Source of the DNA: Acidaminobacter hydrogenoformans DSM 2784
GTDB lineage: Bacteria; Bacillota; Clostridia; Peptostreptococcales; Acidaminobacteraceae
Direction: 5' to 3'
NCBI RefSeq assembly: GCF_900103005.1
Contig: NZ_FMWL01000001.1
Span: 62,001-126,000, forward strand
DNA: 64,000 nucleotides
The notes beneath the pieces are model-generated. The model worked only from the letters and a program-made list of their open reading frames with translations, did not search any database and was not told the DNA's origin. Positions 9,263 through 17,760 of this stretch are shown piece after piece; the first letter of the stretch is position 1, and each line of letters starts with the position of its first letter. The translations under genes were made by a program, and so were the position numbers.

Positions 9263-10372
9263 CTAGACCTCCATGAAAAAGGTATCCGGTTTATCCGGAT
9301 TATAGGGTTCATTGGCCCACATGATGGTGACCATGTCAATGCCGCCAAGATTTTCAATGTGATGCGTATAGCCGGGCGGTATGTCAAAAACCTCAAGAAT
9401 ATCTCCACTTACCGGATATTCGAGGATCTCTTCAGAATCGATTCGACGAAATCGAATCACACCTTTGCCACTTACTACGAGAAATTTCTCTGTTTTGGTG
9501 TTATGCCAATGATTTCCTTTTACTATTCCAGGCTTGGAAATGTTTACTGAAACCTGCCCGCATTCCAAGCTCCGAATGAATTCAGTAAATGATCCTCTAT
9601 GATCTTCGTTCATTTTCAGCGGATAACTGAACTGATCCTGAGGAAGATAACTCAAATAGGTACTATAGAGTTTTTTAGTAAATTTTTCAGACATATCTGG
9701 AACACAAAGATTTTTCCTGCCCTCCTTGAAAGCGTATAACTGCTTGACGATATCTCCGAGTTTTATCGAGTATGATACAGGCACCTCACAGAACCTGCCA
9801 TTCCTATTGCATTTGCCGTTTAAAGCAAGAATCAATTCCTGGATCACATCATCTATGTAAACAAGGTTCATGATAACTTCGGGATCATTCACCTGCACAG
9901 GGAGATCACTCGCTATATTATGACAAAAGGTTGCAACAGCGCTGTTATAGTTTGGCCTGCACCACTTCCCAAAAACATTCGGGAAGCGGTAGACCAGAAC
10001 ATTTGCGCCTGTTTCAGCGCCGTATTCAAACAGCAAATTCTCCCCTGCTCTTTTACTCCGTCCATAAGGGTTGTCCAATTTGGCTTGAATAGATGACGCC
10101 AGCATGACAGGACAAAGATTACGCTGTTTTTTTAATGTCTCCAATAAGAGAGATGTAAACCCAAAATTGCCTTTCATATATTCCTTCGGATCCTGCGGAC
10201 GATTAATACCTGCCAGGTGGAAAACAAATTCCGCTTCTTGGCAATACTTCCCCAGCAGATCAGGCTCCGTTTCTAAATTATACTCAAGAATGTGAAATTC
10301 AGTGAAATTTCTTAATTCAGCAATAAGATTTTTCCCAATAAACCCTTTGGATCCTGTTATCAGTATCATCAT
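9263..10372 (-). CDS. capF: CapF-type bifunctional reductase/epimerase with C-terminal cupin
   Basis: Predicted 369 aa, the usual CapF length. The N-terminal two thirds is a short-chain dehydrogenase with TGSKGFIGKN (dinucleotide site) and YGRSKRAGENLLFEY (catalytic Tyr-x-x-x-Lys type). The last ~120 residues form a cupin, with FTEFIRSLECGQVSVNISK, GNHWHNTKTEKFLVVSG and PPGYTHHIENLG giving the metal ligands. In the UDP-L-FucNAc pathway the cupin epimerises at C3 and the reductase then reduces C4. The ATG at 10372 overlaps the capE stop (TGATG), implying coupled translation. Confidence 0.92.
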   Translation of the reverse strand: MMILITGSKGFIGKNLIAELRNFTEFHILEYNLETEPDLLGKYCQEAEFVFHLAGINRPQDPKEYMKGNFGFTSLLLETLKKQRNLCPVMLASSIQAKLDNPYGRSKRAGENLLFEYGAETGANVLVYRFPNVFGKWCRPNYNSAVATFCHNIASDLPVQVNDPEVIMNLVYIDDVIQELILALNGKCNRNGRFCEVPVSYSIKLGDIVKQLYAFKEGRKNLCVPDMSEKFTKKLYSTYLSYLPQDQFSYPLKMNEDHRGSFTEFIRSLECGQVSVNISKPGIVKGNHWHNTKTEKFLVVSGKGVIRFRRIDSEEILEYPVSGDILEVFDIPPGYTHHIENLGGIDMVTIMWANEPYNPDKPDTFFMEV

Positions 10373-11391
10373 CACAGATCCCAACCTTTTAACTCATTCC
10401 GCACATACTCCAGTGTTAGGAGCTTTTCTTTGACCTTTTCCATATTCAGTCTTTCAGTATTGTCAGAAGTATATTCCTGGGCATTTGTAAGTTTCTGGCT
10501 TCCTTTAATAAAATACTTGTCATAATTTAAATCCCGGGTGTCGGCAGGCACTCTGAAGTAGTTCCCGAGATCTTCGGCAACCAAGTGCTCTTCTCTGGTC
10601 AGCAGAGTTTCAGAAGTTTTTTCACCGTGTCGCGTTCCGATCACCTGAATGTCATTATCGGCCTTAAAGAGTTCTTTCAGTGCTTGAGCCAGATCGCCAA
10701 TTGTTGATGCAGGAGACTTCTGCACCATGATGTCCCCCGCTTTTGAATTTTCAAAAGCAAAAATAACCAACTCAACAGCTTCTTCAAGGCTCATCAGGAA
10801 TCTCGTCATGTTCGGATCCGTCACGGTTAAACTTTGTCCACTTTTTATCTGGTCGATGAACAGTGGAATGACTGATCCCCGGGATGCCATCACATTTCCA
10901 TAGCGAGTGCCGCAGATTAATGTCCTTTCCGGATCAACTGTTTTTGACTTCGCCACAAAGACCCTCTCCATCATGGCTTTCGAAATTCCCATTGCATTGA
11001 TTGGATAGGCTGCTTTATCCGTCGATAAGCAGATGACTTTTTTAACACCAGATTCTATGGCTGCAGTGAGAACATTATCCGTACCGATCACATTGGTCTT
11101 AACCGCCTCCATGGGGAAAAATTCGCAGGAAGGAACTTGCTTGAGCGCTGCCGCCTGAAAGATGAAATCCACCCCAGATATGGCAGACTTTATCGATTGC
11201 AAATCGCGGATGTCCCCGATATAAAATTTAATTTTGTCATTTTTATAGTGCTTCCTCATGTCGTCCTGTTTTTTTTCGTCACGTGAAAAAATACGTATTT
11301 CCCTAATGTCGGTATTCAGAAATCGCTTCAATACTGCATTTCCAAAGGAACCTGTTCCGCCTGTGATCATTAGTACTTTGTCTCTGAACAT
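10372..11391 (-). CDS. capE: UDP-GlcNAc 4,6-dehydratase/5-epimerase (CapE/FnlA/WbjB)
   Basis: Predicted 339 aa extended short-chain dehydrogenase and first enzyme of UDP-L-FucNAc synthesis. It shows GGTGSFGNAVLKRF (NAD(P) site), FSRDEKKQDDMRKHY (the conserved loop of the PglF/CapE/FlaA1 family), AALKQVPSCEFFP, and LSTDKAAYPINAMGISKAMME, which holds the active-site Asp-Lys pair. The start ATG (11391) is preceded by GAGGGGTGA. Followed by capF and capG with minimal spacing, so the three are one operon. The presence of all three makes FucNAc (or a close relative) a likely component of this polysaccharide. Confidence 0.93.
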   Translation of the reverse strand: MFRDKVLMITGGTGSFGNAVLKRFLNTDIREIRIFSRDEKKQDDMRKHYKNDKIKFYIGDIRDLQSIKSAISGVDFIFQAAALKQVPSCEFFPMEAVKTNVIGTDNVLTAAIESGVKKVICLSTDKAAYPINAMGISKAMMERVFVAKSKTVDPERTLICGTRYGNVMASRGSVIPLFIDQIKSGQSLTVTDPNMTRFLMSLEEAVELVIFAFENSKAGDIMVQKSPASTIGDLAQALKELFKADNDIQVIGTRHGEKTSETLLTREEHLVAEDLGNYFRVPADTRDLNYDKYFIKGSQKLTNAQEYTSDNTERLNMEKVKEKLLTLEYVRNELKGWDL

Positions 11392-11495
11392 CACAACTTC
11401 ACCCCTCAAAACACGAAAACCCATTAATTTAAATGACGACAATAATAAACAAACGTTATAATCTGATAATTATCGAATAAGATCGCCGTACCAAT

Positions 11496-12737
11496 TTATT
11501 TTTTTCTTGCTTTCCCAGCCACCTCTGACAATAAATTAAAATAATTCATAGTCGCACTTTCGCGCGACAGTTTTTTTTCTGCGTATAGCCTGCCGTTCCT
11601 CCCGAATTCTCCCAATTCAGCCTGTTCTCTATACAGTCTAATGATCTGACGAGCGAGTTCATAATAGTCTCCTGGCTTTATTACAATCCCTGAATGGGTT
11701 TCACGAATAGTATTGCAAATTTCCGTGTTTTCCTCCGCTGTGCAGATCAGTGGCTGGGAGGCAGACATCATAGCCCAGGTCTTTGAAGGCATAGCATATC
11801 CACTCATTTCCTTTTTAAGGGTTATCAGACCTATATCACCTAGGCTGTAAACATAAGCAGAATCTTTTTCAGGCCTCAACGGGAATACATAGATATTATT
11901 TATGTTCTCCTCTTTAATGCGCTTCATGATATGTTCCTTATAAACGCCACTTCCGATAATAATATATTTTATTTCAAACTGTGATGTTAACGTGACTTTC
12001 GCACAAGCCAGTATGATATCAATGTCTTGAGCATACCCAAGATTTCCGCAATATGAAACATAGAACCCTTTTTTCTCAAGCTTATATTCATCAAATAGAG
12101 GATTTTCTTCTCTTGGGATATATTTCAACTCTTCTGTATCAATCCAATTTCCAATAACAGTAATCTTGTTACTGTCTATTTTCTTCACCATCAGATTTCT
12201 TTTCATATCTTTTGAAATTGTCACGATATGAGTATTGTTTTTATATATATATGCTTCCATAATTGAAAACAATTTGAAAATAAGACTGTTTTTCTTAATC
12301 ATTCCCTGAGCCGATAAGTTGTCTGGAAAAATATCCTGGAGACAATAGACTGTAGGCACCTTTTTTGACAGCCATGCGCCAATCATGCCCATCGAAGGCG
12401 GCGTGCTGTAGAGATAGATCACATCGGCAGAAACTTTCTTTGATGTACTGTAAAAGACAAATGTTTTAGCAAGATACTTGAAACCTCTACTAGCCAAACT
12501 ATTGCCTTCCCCGCTTTTGCTTCCAACGCGCATAATCTTGATATTCTTTGAAAGCTGTTCCACTTCTTTATGATAGTATTTCTTTCTTTCAATTGGATCC
12601 AACCCTCGAATGGGAAATCCTGTGACAATGGTCACTTGAGCGCCATACTTCTCAAAGTCAAAGGCCAAATCTTCCATTAAATGAATAATCGCGGTTATCT
12701 CTGGTTTAAAATAAGGTATGACCATTAAAATATTCAT
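11496..12737 (-). CDS. WbuB-like family 4 glycosyltransferase (putative L-FucNAc transferase)
   Basis: 413 aa GT-B enzyme. The N-terminus MNILMVIPYFKPEITAIIHLMEDLA, the segment YLYSTPPSMGMIGAWLSKK and VYCLQDIFPDNLSAQGMI are characteristic of WbuB-type transferases. These are found next to fnlABC genes in O-antigen loci and are thought to move L-FucNAc. The C-terminal donor site is seen as EEMSGYAMPSK-like KKEMSGYAMPSKTWAMMSASQPLI, a subfamily variant of EX7E. It is the first gene of the operon after the terminator of the beta-helix gene, about 100 bp before capE. The substrate assignment is inference from context. Confidence 0.85.
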   Translation of the reverse strand: MNILMVIPYFKPEITAIIHLMEDLAFDFEKYGAQVTIVTGFPIRGLDPIERKKYYHKEVEQLSKNIKIMRVGSKSGEGNSLASRGFKYLAKTFVFYSTSKKVSADVIYLYSTPPSMGMIGAWLSKKVPTVYCLQDIFPDNLSAQGMIKKNSLIFKLFSIMEAYIYKNNTHIVTISKDMKRNLMVKKIDSNKITVIGNWIDTEELKYIPREENPLFDEYKLEKKGFYVSYCGNLGYAQDIDIILACAKVTLTSQFEIKYIIIGSGVYKEHIMKRIKEENINNIYVFPLRPEKDSAYVYSLGDIGLITLKKEMSGYAMPSKTWAMMSASQPLICTAEENTEICNTIRETHSGIVIKPGDYYELARQIIRLYREQAELGEFGRNGRLYAEKKLSRESATMNYFNLLSEVAGKARKK

Positions 12738-12851
12738 GCTTCATCCATCATCCTTCGCTGATAATTTATCCGGCTATTCGATGGCTCTCGAATTCACGTA
12801 TCATGGTCAAATCTTGAGAATCTGTTATTTCATTATGTTCCCCTTATTATT

Positions 12852-12889
12852 AAAACAAAACAGCGAGATGAATATTTTCACCTCGCTGT
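12852..12889 (-). terminator. Rho-independent terminator after the beta-helix gene
   Basis: Read on the minus strand, ACAGCGAG pairs with CTCGCTGT around a loop with further partial pairing, followed by TTTTGTTTTA. It lies 24 bp after the stop of the beta-helix gene and separates it from the WbuB-like gene, whose own promoter would have to lie between 12738 and about 12850. Confidence 0.75.
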
Positions 12890-12912
12890 GTATGTTTGTA
12901 TAAGTATACTGT

Positions 12913-14598
12913 TTACTTATTGCCGCTTACTGTCCAACCACCTGTGCCCTTTTCGAAAGCTACGTTGTTGAGTCCGTTAGCAAAAGTATTATTCTGCAAA
13001 TAACAGTTTGTTGCATATCCGGTACCAACTCTTACTCTGGCATCCCAGTATCTTACTCCAATATGCGTATTGTCACGGTAGGTCATATTGGATAGTGGCC
13101 ATTGAGATCCCTCAGGAATATTGGCCCATTCAATCAACAACCCATAATCCGTTCCTTCAATTGAGTTTCCATAAACGTTGATGTTTGTCATCCCTTGACC
13201 GCCACTTGCTACTTCATTGCTGATCATAATACCTGTAGTTGGTGATCCACCAGCGATGTCTTTAATGGTATTGTTATAGATTTCAATATTAGATTGTGCT
13301 GTTCCAAAACAGTCCAGGTAGATCGCCGGGCAACCCCATTGATATTTGTCATCAAAACTATGAATGTAGTTTGAATAGATTTTTCCGTTTTTACTGCCGT
13401 CCTTCAAGTCAATAACTTCTTTTCTATTTTTAAACAATTCATTGTTCTTAATTTCAAAGCCATCCACCGAAGATAAAGTCAACGCTTCCTGATCCATACC
13501 TGTATTTGCATTCGTAATAGTGCATCCATCAATTACAATATTTTTGCCGCTATTAAACCCTATCCCACTCGCAAACGTCGTGTCGGTATCACAGTTCAAA
13601 ATAGTGATATCATGTGCGCCCAGACTATAATTGCCAGGTGAAGCAGCGGACATATCCCCAATGCCCTGATATGTTGAGTTCTTAACACTCAGGCCAATAA
13701 TGGTTATGTATCCTTGACGGTTTAAGTTGAAAGGTATTCCTTTGCTTTGAGCATCAATTGTTACTTTTTCTCCATTGAAGGCTGCGAATGTGATCGTTTT
13801 TCCGCTTGCTCCAGATACATTTACATTGACGGCCTCGAAATAAGTCCCGCCCTTGATATAAACTGTAGCCCCAGCTGCAACCGTATTGGCTGCCTTTTGG
13901 ATTGTTCTCCAAGGTGCCGATGCAGTGCCTGCGTTGGAATCATTGCCGCTTGTTGAAACGTAGTAGGCATTTGCGACAATAGGTGTTGAAACAGAAGATG
14001 TCGTTGTGGTCGTCGTTGGTGACGTGGTCGTCGTAGTAGATGGTGACGTCGTTGTGGTCGTTGGTGATGTCGTAGTTGTTGTTGGTGACGTCGTCGTAGT
14101 CGTTGGTGATGTCGTTGATGTTGTTGGAGATGTCGTCGTGGTTGTGGTTGGTGGTGTCGTTAAAGTCATTGTTGTCGCCGGTACGTTTACCGTGTTGCTT
14201 TGAGTCGCATAAGCAGTATTTCTCGTTAAAGAAAATGTGACTGTTCCTGATTTTGAAGTGCTTCCGTAAACAATTGTGGTACCCTGTACATTAGGATTGG
14301 TTGAAGAGATCACTTTTACAGTGACGTTCTTAGTAACTCGATCGACAATGTTTTGAGCCATAATTTGAATGTTCGTATCGATCTTCTCTACAGGCGATAA
14401 AGCTCCCACATTATTTAGAGCTTTTGCCGCCTTTGAGACCATAAATTGATCAATCCGGTCTAATCGGCTTGATGTTCTGGTATCAGCTGCATACGCCGGC
14501 AAAAAAGTAACGATCAGCAAAACCGCTACGAGAAAAAGTACCCACTTATGATGCTTTCTCCTAAATGTCGTTGGCTTAAATTCTCTCTTATCATTCAT
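12913..14598 (-). CDS. Exported right-handed parallel beta-helix protein with Thr/Ser/Pro-rich linker
   Basis: 561 aa. Positions 15-37 form a signal peptide or membrane anchor (WVLFLVAVLLIVTFLPAYAA). About 110 residues of unassigned sequence follow, then a low-complexity linker of SPTTTT-type repeats (about residues 145-205), then a domain opening AYYVSTSGNDSNAGTASAPWRTIQKA. That is the DUF1565/pectate-lyase-like start of parallel beta-helix proteins, and Asn-rich coils continue to the C-terminus. Such domains occur in polysaccharide lyases, epimerases and adhesins; no catalytic residues can be named. RBS AGGAG precedes the ATG. A c-di-GMP riboswitch lies about 500 bp upstream in the same orientation. 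It probably acts on or binds the polysaccharide made by the cluster. Confidence 0.85.
   Translation of the reverse strand: MNDKREFKPTTFRRKHHKWVLFLVAVLLIVTFLPAYAADTRTSSRLDRIDQFMVSKAAKALNNVGALSPVEKIDTNIQIMAQNIVDRVTKNVTVKVISSTNPNVQGTTIVYGSTSKSGTVTFSLTRNTAYATQSNTVNVPATTMTLTTPPTTTTTTSPTTSTTSPTTTTTSPTTTTTSPTTTTTSPSTTTTTSPTTTTTTSSVSTPIVANAYYVSTSGNDSNAGTASAPWRTIQKAANTVAAGATVYIKGGTYFEAVNVNVSGASGKTITFAAFNGEKVTIDAQSKGIPFNLNRQGYITIIGLSVKNSTYQGIGDMSAASPGNYSLGAHDITILNCDTDTTFASGIGFNSGKNIVIDGCTITNANTGMDQEALTLSSVDGFEIKNNELFKNRKEVIDLKDGSKNGKIYSNYIHSFDDKYQWGCPAIYLDCFGTAQSNIEIYNNTIKDIAGGSPTTGIMISNEVASGGQGMTNINVYGNSIEGTDYGLLIEWANIPEGSQWPLSNMTYRDNTHIGVRYWDARVRVGTGYATNCYLQNNTFANGLNNVAFEKGTGGWTVSGNK
14003..14157. 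repeat. Tandem degenerate repeat coding for the SPTTTT linker
   Basis: Roughly 21-24 bp units (on the plus strand GTCGTNGTNGTNGTTGGTGA-like) repeated about seven times. On the minus strand each unit encodes SPTTTTT or a variant. Such repeats are prone to slippage and length variation. The opposite-strand open frame of Val/Asp repeats is only its shadow. Confidence 0.85.
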
Positions 14599-15092
14599 AC
14601 TATTTTTCTCCTAAACATAAATTTTATATACTTCCTGATCTTTTCGTGATGCTAAATTAGAGTTCAAAATCTTGAATCTATATCAATACAATTATCCCAT
14701 GGTGCTAATGTCAAATAAGGATAACCATATAGTTTTATATCTGGTTTTAACGCTCGCGCTTTCAAACCTATACAGCGGGGAATGATCTTAAGTGTCAAAC
14801 TGCGTTTTCATTTAGTGCTGTGCATTCTTACTTGACTATCATAAACTGAAAGCATTTTGACCATTATAATTTTTTGGCATTCATTATGTCAACCTTTGTG
14901 TCAGCTTTGTAACCCTATTGGATAATCATGGATTAATAACAACCCTATGAATTTTTTTAAAATTGATCATATCCTTCCAAACAACTTTCCACAATCATTT
15001 AACAGCCGGGTATGACAGTCATGCGTCTGTAGATCATAACGAATATCTCTCAAGCGCAGTATTAACTCATGTCATCAAACTTAGGCTCAGGA
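14599..15092 (-). promoter_or_regulatory. Long leader between riboswitch and beta-helix gene
   Basis: About 490 bp, A+T-rich, without a supported open frame. If transcription begins upstream of the riboswitch, this is an unusually long 5' untranslated region; otherwise it may hold a second promoter. I see no further hairpin with a U-tract in it. Confidence 0.4.
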
Positions 15093-15093
15093 T

Positions 15094-15200
15094 AAAAAAA
15101 CACAAAAAAACTCCCCTTTCGGTAGCTGGCTGCCATATAACAGGCCCTTTAGCTTTGCGTCCCAGCCTTTCGACTGGTTTGCCTTTGTCGGTGGAAAGTC
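15094..15200 (-). promoter_or_regulatory. Cyclic di-GMP-I (GEMM-I) riboswitch with U-tract
   Basis: On the minus strand the RNA contains GGCAAACC, a CCAGUC-GAAA-GGCUGG hairpin, the invariant GACGCAAAGC, then a second hairpin arm ending in CAGCCAGCUACCGA. This is the ordered set of conserved elements of the GEMM-I aptamer that binds c-di-GMP. A flanking CUUUCC (from 15198) can pair with GGGGAG (to 15111) and is followed at once by UUUUUUUGUGUUUUUUU. Closing of the aptamer base could therefore itself act as a terminator. Downstream in the same direction is the exported beta-helix gene. ON or OFF behaviour cannot be decided with certainty by eye. Confidence 0.9.
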
Positions 15201-15400
15201 GTTGAAACCACCTATATTAATTTACCTGCATGTTAACATAAAACCATAAAAAGCACAATATTTTTTTGCCAAGATGATTTCTGATTCTAGTGCTTATACA
15301 GTAATAATTGCTGAAACAATTCAATAATAGCCAAACTGGATAGTTTGCTTTTCATCCATTTTGGGGTTTTGTGATAACTCTAACTTGACCCCAGCAACTA

Positions 15401-15445
15401 TGATATAGACAATCATGATTCCAAAGGACATGATTGTCTATATCA
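15401..15445. repeat. Perfect 17-bp inverted repeat
   Basis: Arms 15401-15417 and 15429-15445 (TGATATAGACAATCATG and its exact complement) surround an 11-base loop. It lies about 55 bp after the sugar-transferase stop, so it could be a strong hairpin ending that transcript, but no T-run follows on the minus strand. It might also be a protein-binding palindrome or the end of a lost small mobile element. Confidence 0.7.
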
Positions 15446-15499
15446 CACAACAACACCAAAATAAAGATAACGAAAGATGATAAAATGCAGTAAGCTTCC

Positions 15500-17257
15500 T
15501 CATTCAATCCGATCAAAATCATCAATTTCTATCAATTCTTCACATTCCAATTCTTTATAGAGCAAGTAAGCCACTTTTACTCTTTTATACGTGAACACAA
15601 TCTTTCCTGTTGCTGTTTGAAATCTCTGATTATCCACCATACCCTGAATCTCAATGACTGATCCTTTAGGGACCGGTTCCTCCTCAACAGTGAACAGGTT
15701 TTCAATTGGTATTTGAGATTGATTTTTAATAACCGTTGTGACGATATGATCATTCCTGACAATGTGATCATATCTGCAAAAGGTTGCACCCAATACAACA
15801 AGAATGCACAGGCAAACAAATAATACCTCTCTGATGGTGATATAAGATCCCATCACTTTTTTTGCTTCATACAATTTTCCCACAGCGAGTTGCTCAATAT
15901 TTAAATCATCTTGTGAACTATTATTTATGAATCCTTCAGCTCTCTCTCTCTTAAAAACAACTTTGAATGTAAGTAAAAGTATTTTGAGATCCAATAATAC
16001 GGAATAGTTTATAATGTACATCAGGTCAAATTTAATCTTATTTTCTGCAGAGGTCGTATAGTTCCCCGTGACTTGCGCAAGTCCAGTAATGCCAGGTTTC
16101 ACAGATAGACGGTGAGAATATTCCGGATATTTTTCACTGAACACTTTTACAAAAACAGGTCTTTCCGGTCTTGGTCCTACAACTGACATGCTTCCCTCCA
16201 AGACGTTAAAAAACTGGGGGATTTCGTCAATGCGGGTCAAACGTATGATGCGGCCCACTTTTGTGATCCGAGGGTCATTTTCCTCCGCGAAGACGGCACC
16301 ACAGTACTTTTCTGCGTCCACCACCATGCTGCGGAATTTAATCACATTGAAAGTCCGCCCTTGTAACCCACATCTTTCCTGTTTATAAAAAACCGGTCCG
16401 CCATCATCCATTTTAATGCCGATAATGACCAGCAACATAATTGGCGATGTGACAATCAGAGCCAAAACTGAAATGATTATGTCCGCTACTCTCTTAATCA
16501 GGCTTTGAGCTTCACTAAATTGAAAACTTCCTATTTCAAAAACAGGTGTATCCCCAATTTGAGTCATACTGGAATTTCTGACAATGATTTCGAAAATCTC
16601 AGGCACCAGAAATACCCTTTTGTTTTCCATATCACAGTATGCAATAACCTTCTTTTTAATATCAGGCGTCACGCAACCGGTCAAATAAATATTATGGCTT
16701 TGATCCACATATTCTTTGAGCTTCGGATCCTCTGACAAAGCAATCATAAGTCTTCCCTTGCACTGTCTTTTCATGTCTTTTATTATAACATTTGAGTTAA
16801 TATCTTGAACTATCACGAGATTTGTGCAATCATATAAACTCTTTTTCATAAGCAGACTTACAAAAAATTTGATCATTACTAACACCATGAACTGGAGTAC
16901 ATACGCTACAATAAAATAGTAAATTGTCACGATTTTTCCTTTTAAAAAATATAGCAGCAGAAGCAAAATAGTATTGACCAAAAGACTTGAATAGAGAATT
17001 TTTCTAACTGCTACCGCATATGACATCTCAATAACCCGAAAAAATTTATAATAACTTAACAAAGCAATTATAAGACCAGACATAACAAAATAATTTACAT
17101 GTGATGTAAACAACCCAAAAGGAAAGAAAGACCGGTAGATCAGCACGCCGGAAAGCCCATATGACAATATCAGCAAAATGTACACCAGTGTGCATTCCAT
17201 CAACTGTATTTTAAAGAGCCGACTATGAGATTTTTTTTTCAAGTGATCTTTTCGCAT
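15500..17257 (-). CDS. Polyprenyl-phosphate sugar phosphotransferase with novel C-terminal membrane/extracytoplasmic extension
   Basis: Predicted 585 aa initiating enzyme of polysaccharide synthesis (WbaP/WcaJ-like; transfers a sugar-1-phosphate from a nucleotide sugar to undecaprenyl phosphate). There are four to five N-terminal membrane helices, a variable middle domain, then from about residue 255 the bacterial sugar transferase domain: a helix, KFRSMVVDAE, RLTRIDEIPQFFNVLEG, SVVGPRPERPVF and KPGITGLAQV. The domain normally ends near KRERAEGF (about residue 443). Here about 140 more residues follow: a linker, a membrane helix (REVLFVCLCILVVLGATF) and about 90 outward-facing residues. The start ATG (17257) has GGGGGA before it. 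The extra part is continuous with no frameshift sign. Confidence 0.88.
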   Translation of the reverse strand: MRKDHLKKKSHSRLFKIQLMECTLVYILLILSYGLSGVLIYRSFFPFGLFTSHVNYFVMSGLIIALLSYYKFFRVIEMSYAVAVRKILYSSLLVNTILLLLLYFLKGKIVTIYYFIVAYVLQFMVLVMIKFFVSLLMKKSLYDCTNLVIVQDINSNVIIKDMKRQCKGRLMIALSEDPKLKEYVDQSHNIYLTGCVTPDIKKKVIAYCDMENKRVFLVPEIFEIIVRNSSMTQIGDTPVFEIGSFQFSEAQSLIKRVADIIISVLALIVTSPIMLLVIIGIKMDDGGPVFYKQERCGLQGRTFNVIKFRSMVVDAEKYCGAVFAEENDPRITKVGRIIRLTRIDEIPQFFNVLEGSMSVVGPRPERPVFVKVFSEKYPEYSHRLSVKPGITGLAQVTGNYTTSAENKIKFDLMYIINYSVLLDLKILLLTFKVVFKRERAEGFINNSSQDDLNIEQLAVGKLYEAKKVMGSYITIREVLFVCLCILVVLGATFCRYDHIVRNDHIVTTVIKNQSQIPIENLFTVEEEPVPKGSVIEIQGMVDNQRFQTATGKIVFTYKRVKVAYLLYKELECEELIEIDDFDRIE

Positions 17258-17555
17258 ACAAGTCCCCCACTTTGAAATAATGATCCAATTGGGTCTTCGC
17301 AGATAGTGCCGGATGATAAGCAGCATTTTCATAATGTTAAGACTACCCAACATCCAGTAATGGCAATTCCCTGCCAGATGCACAATACTTTTGCGCTAAG
17401 CCTTCTGCAACAATGTGAGAGCTCTGGTTAACATTTCAATGATTTGTCTATTAATACCCATTTTATTTATGAAATTTCCTTGTTTTGATAGCTACATATA
17501 AATTTCACCGGAACAAGAATCTGTTCGAGTTTTGTAATACCAAAATAAAACTAAA
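17258..17555 (-). promoter_or_regulatory. Upstream region of the sugar-transferase gene
   Basis: About 300 bp without a gene. It must contain the promoter of the sugar-transferase gene unless transcription comes through the hairpin at 17556-17591. I see several A+T-rich stretches but no confident -35/-10 pair and no further structured element. Confidence 0.35.
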
Positions 17556-17591
17556 TCGCTGAAATGGCTAATTACTAGACATTTCAGCGAT
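17556..17591 (-). terminator. Rho-independent terminator after the secreted 189-aa protein gene
   Basis: ATCGCTGAAATG and CATTTCAGCGAT form a 12-bp stem with a short loop. On the minus strand it is followed by TTAGTTTTATTTTGG; on the plus strand by ATTTTGTTT, so it may work in both directions. Confidence 0.75.
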
Positions 17592-17760
17592 ATTTTGTTT
17601 AATAACACTACACTCAAGAACAATACTGACAGGTCGTCGTCAATCTGATTTTCATCAGTAATTTGATAAATGGAATCAACTTTTCATCAACTTCTACACT
17701 CAATGAAAGTGTCTTTATTATCCTAACTCCCATACTATTAAATCTACTTTCGTTTCAATT

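Noticed and set aside
14006-14203. Plus-strand open frame of Val/Asp/Gly repeats
   Set aside because: It is the exact antisense of the SPTTTT linker repeat in the beta-helix gene; no ribosome binding site and no other support.
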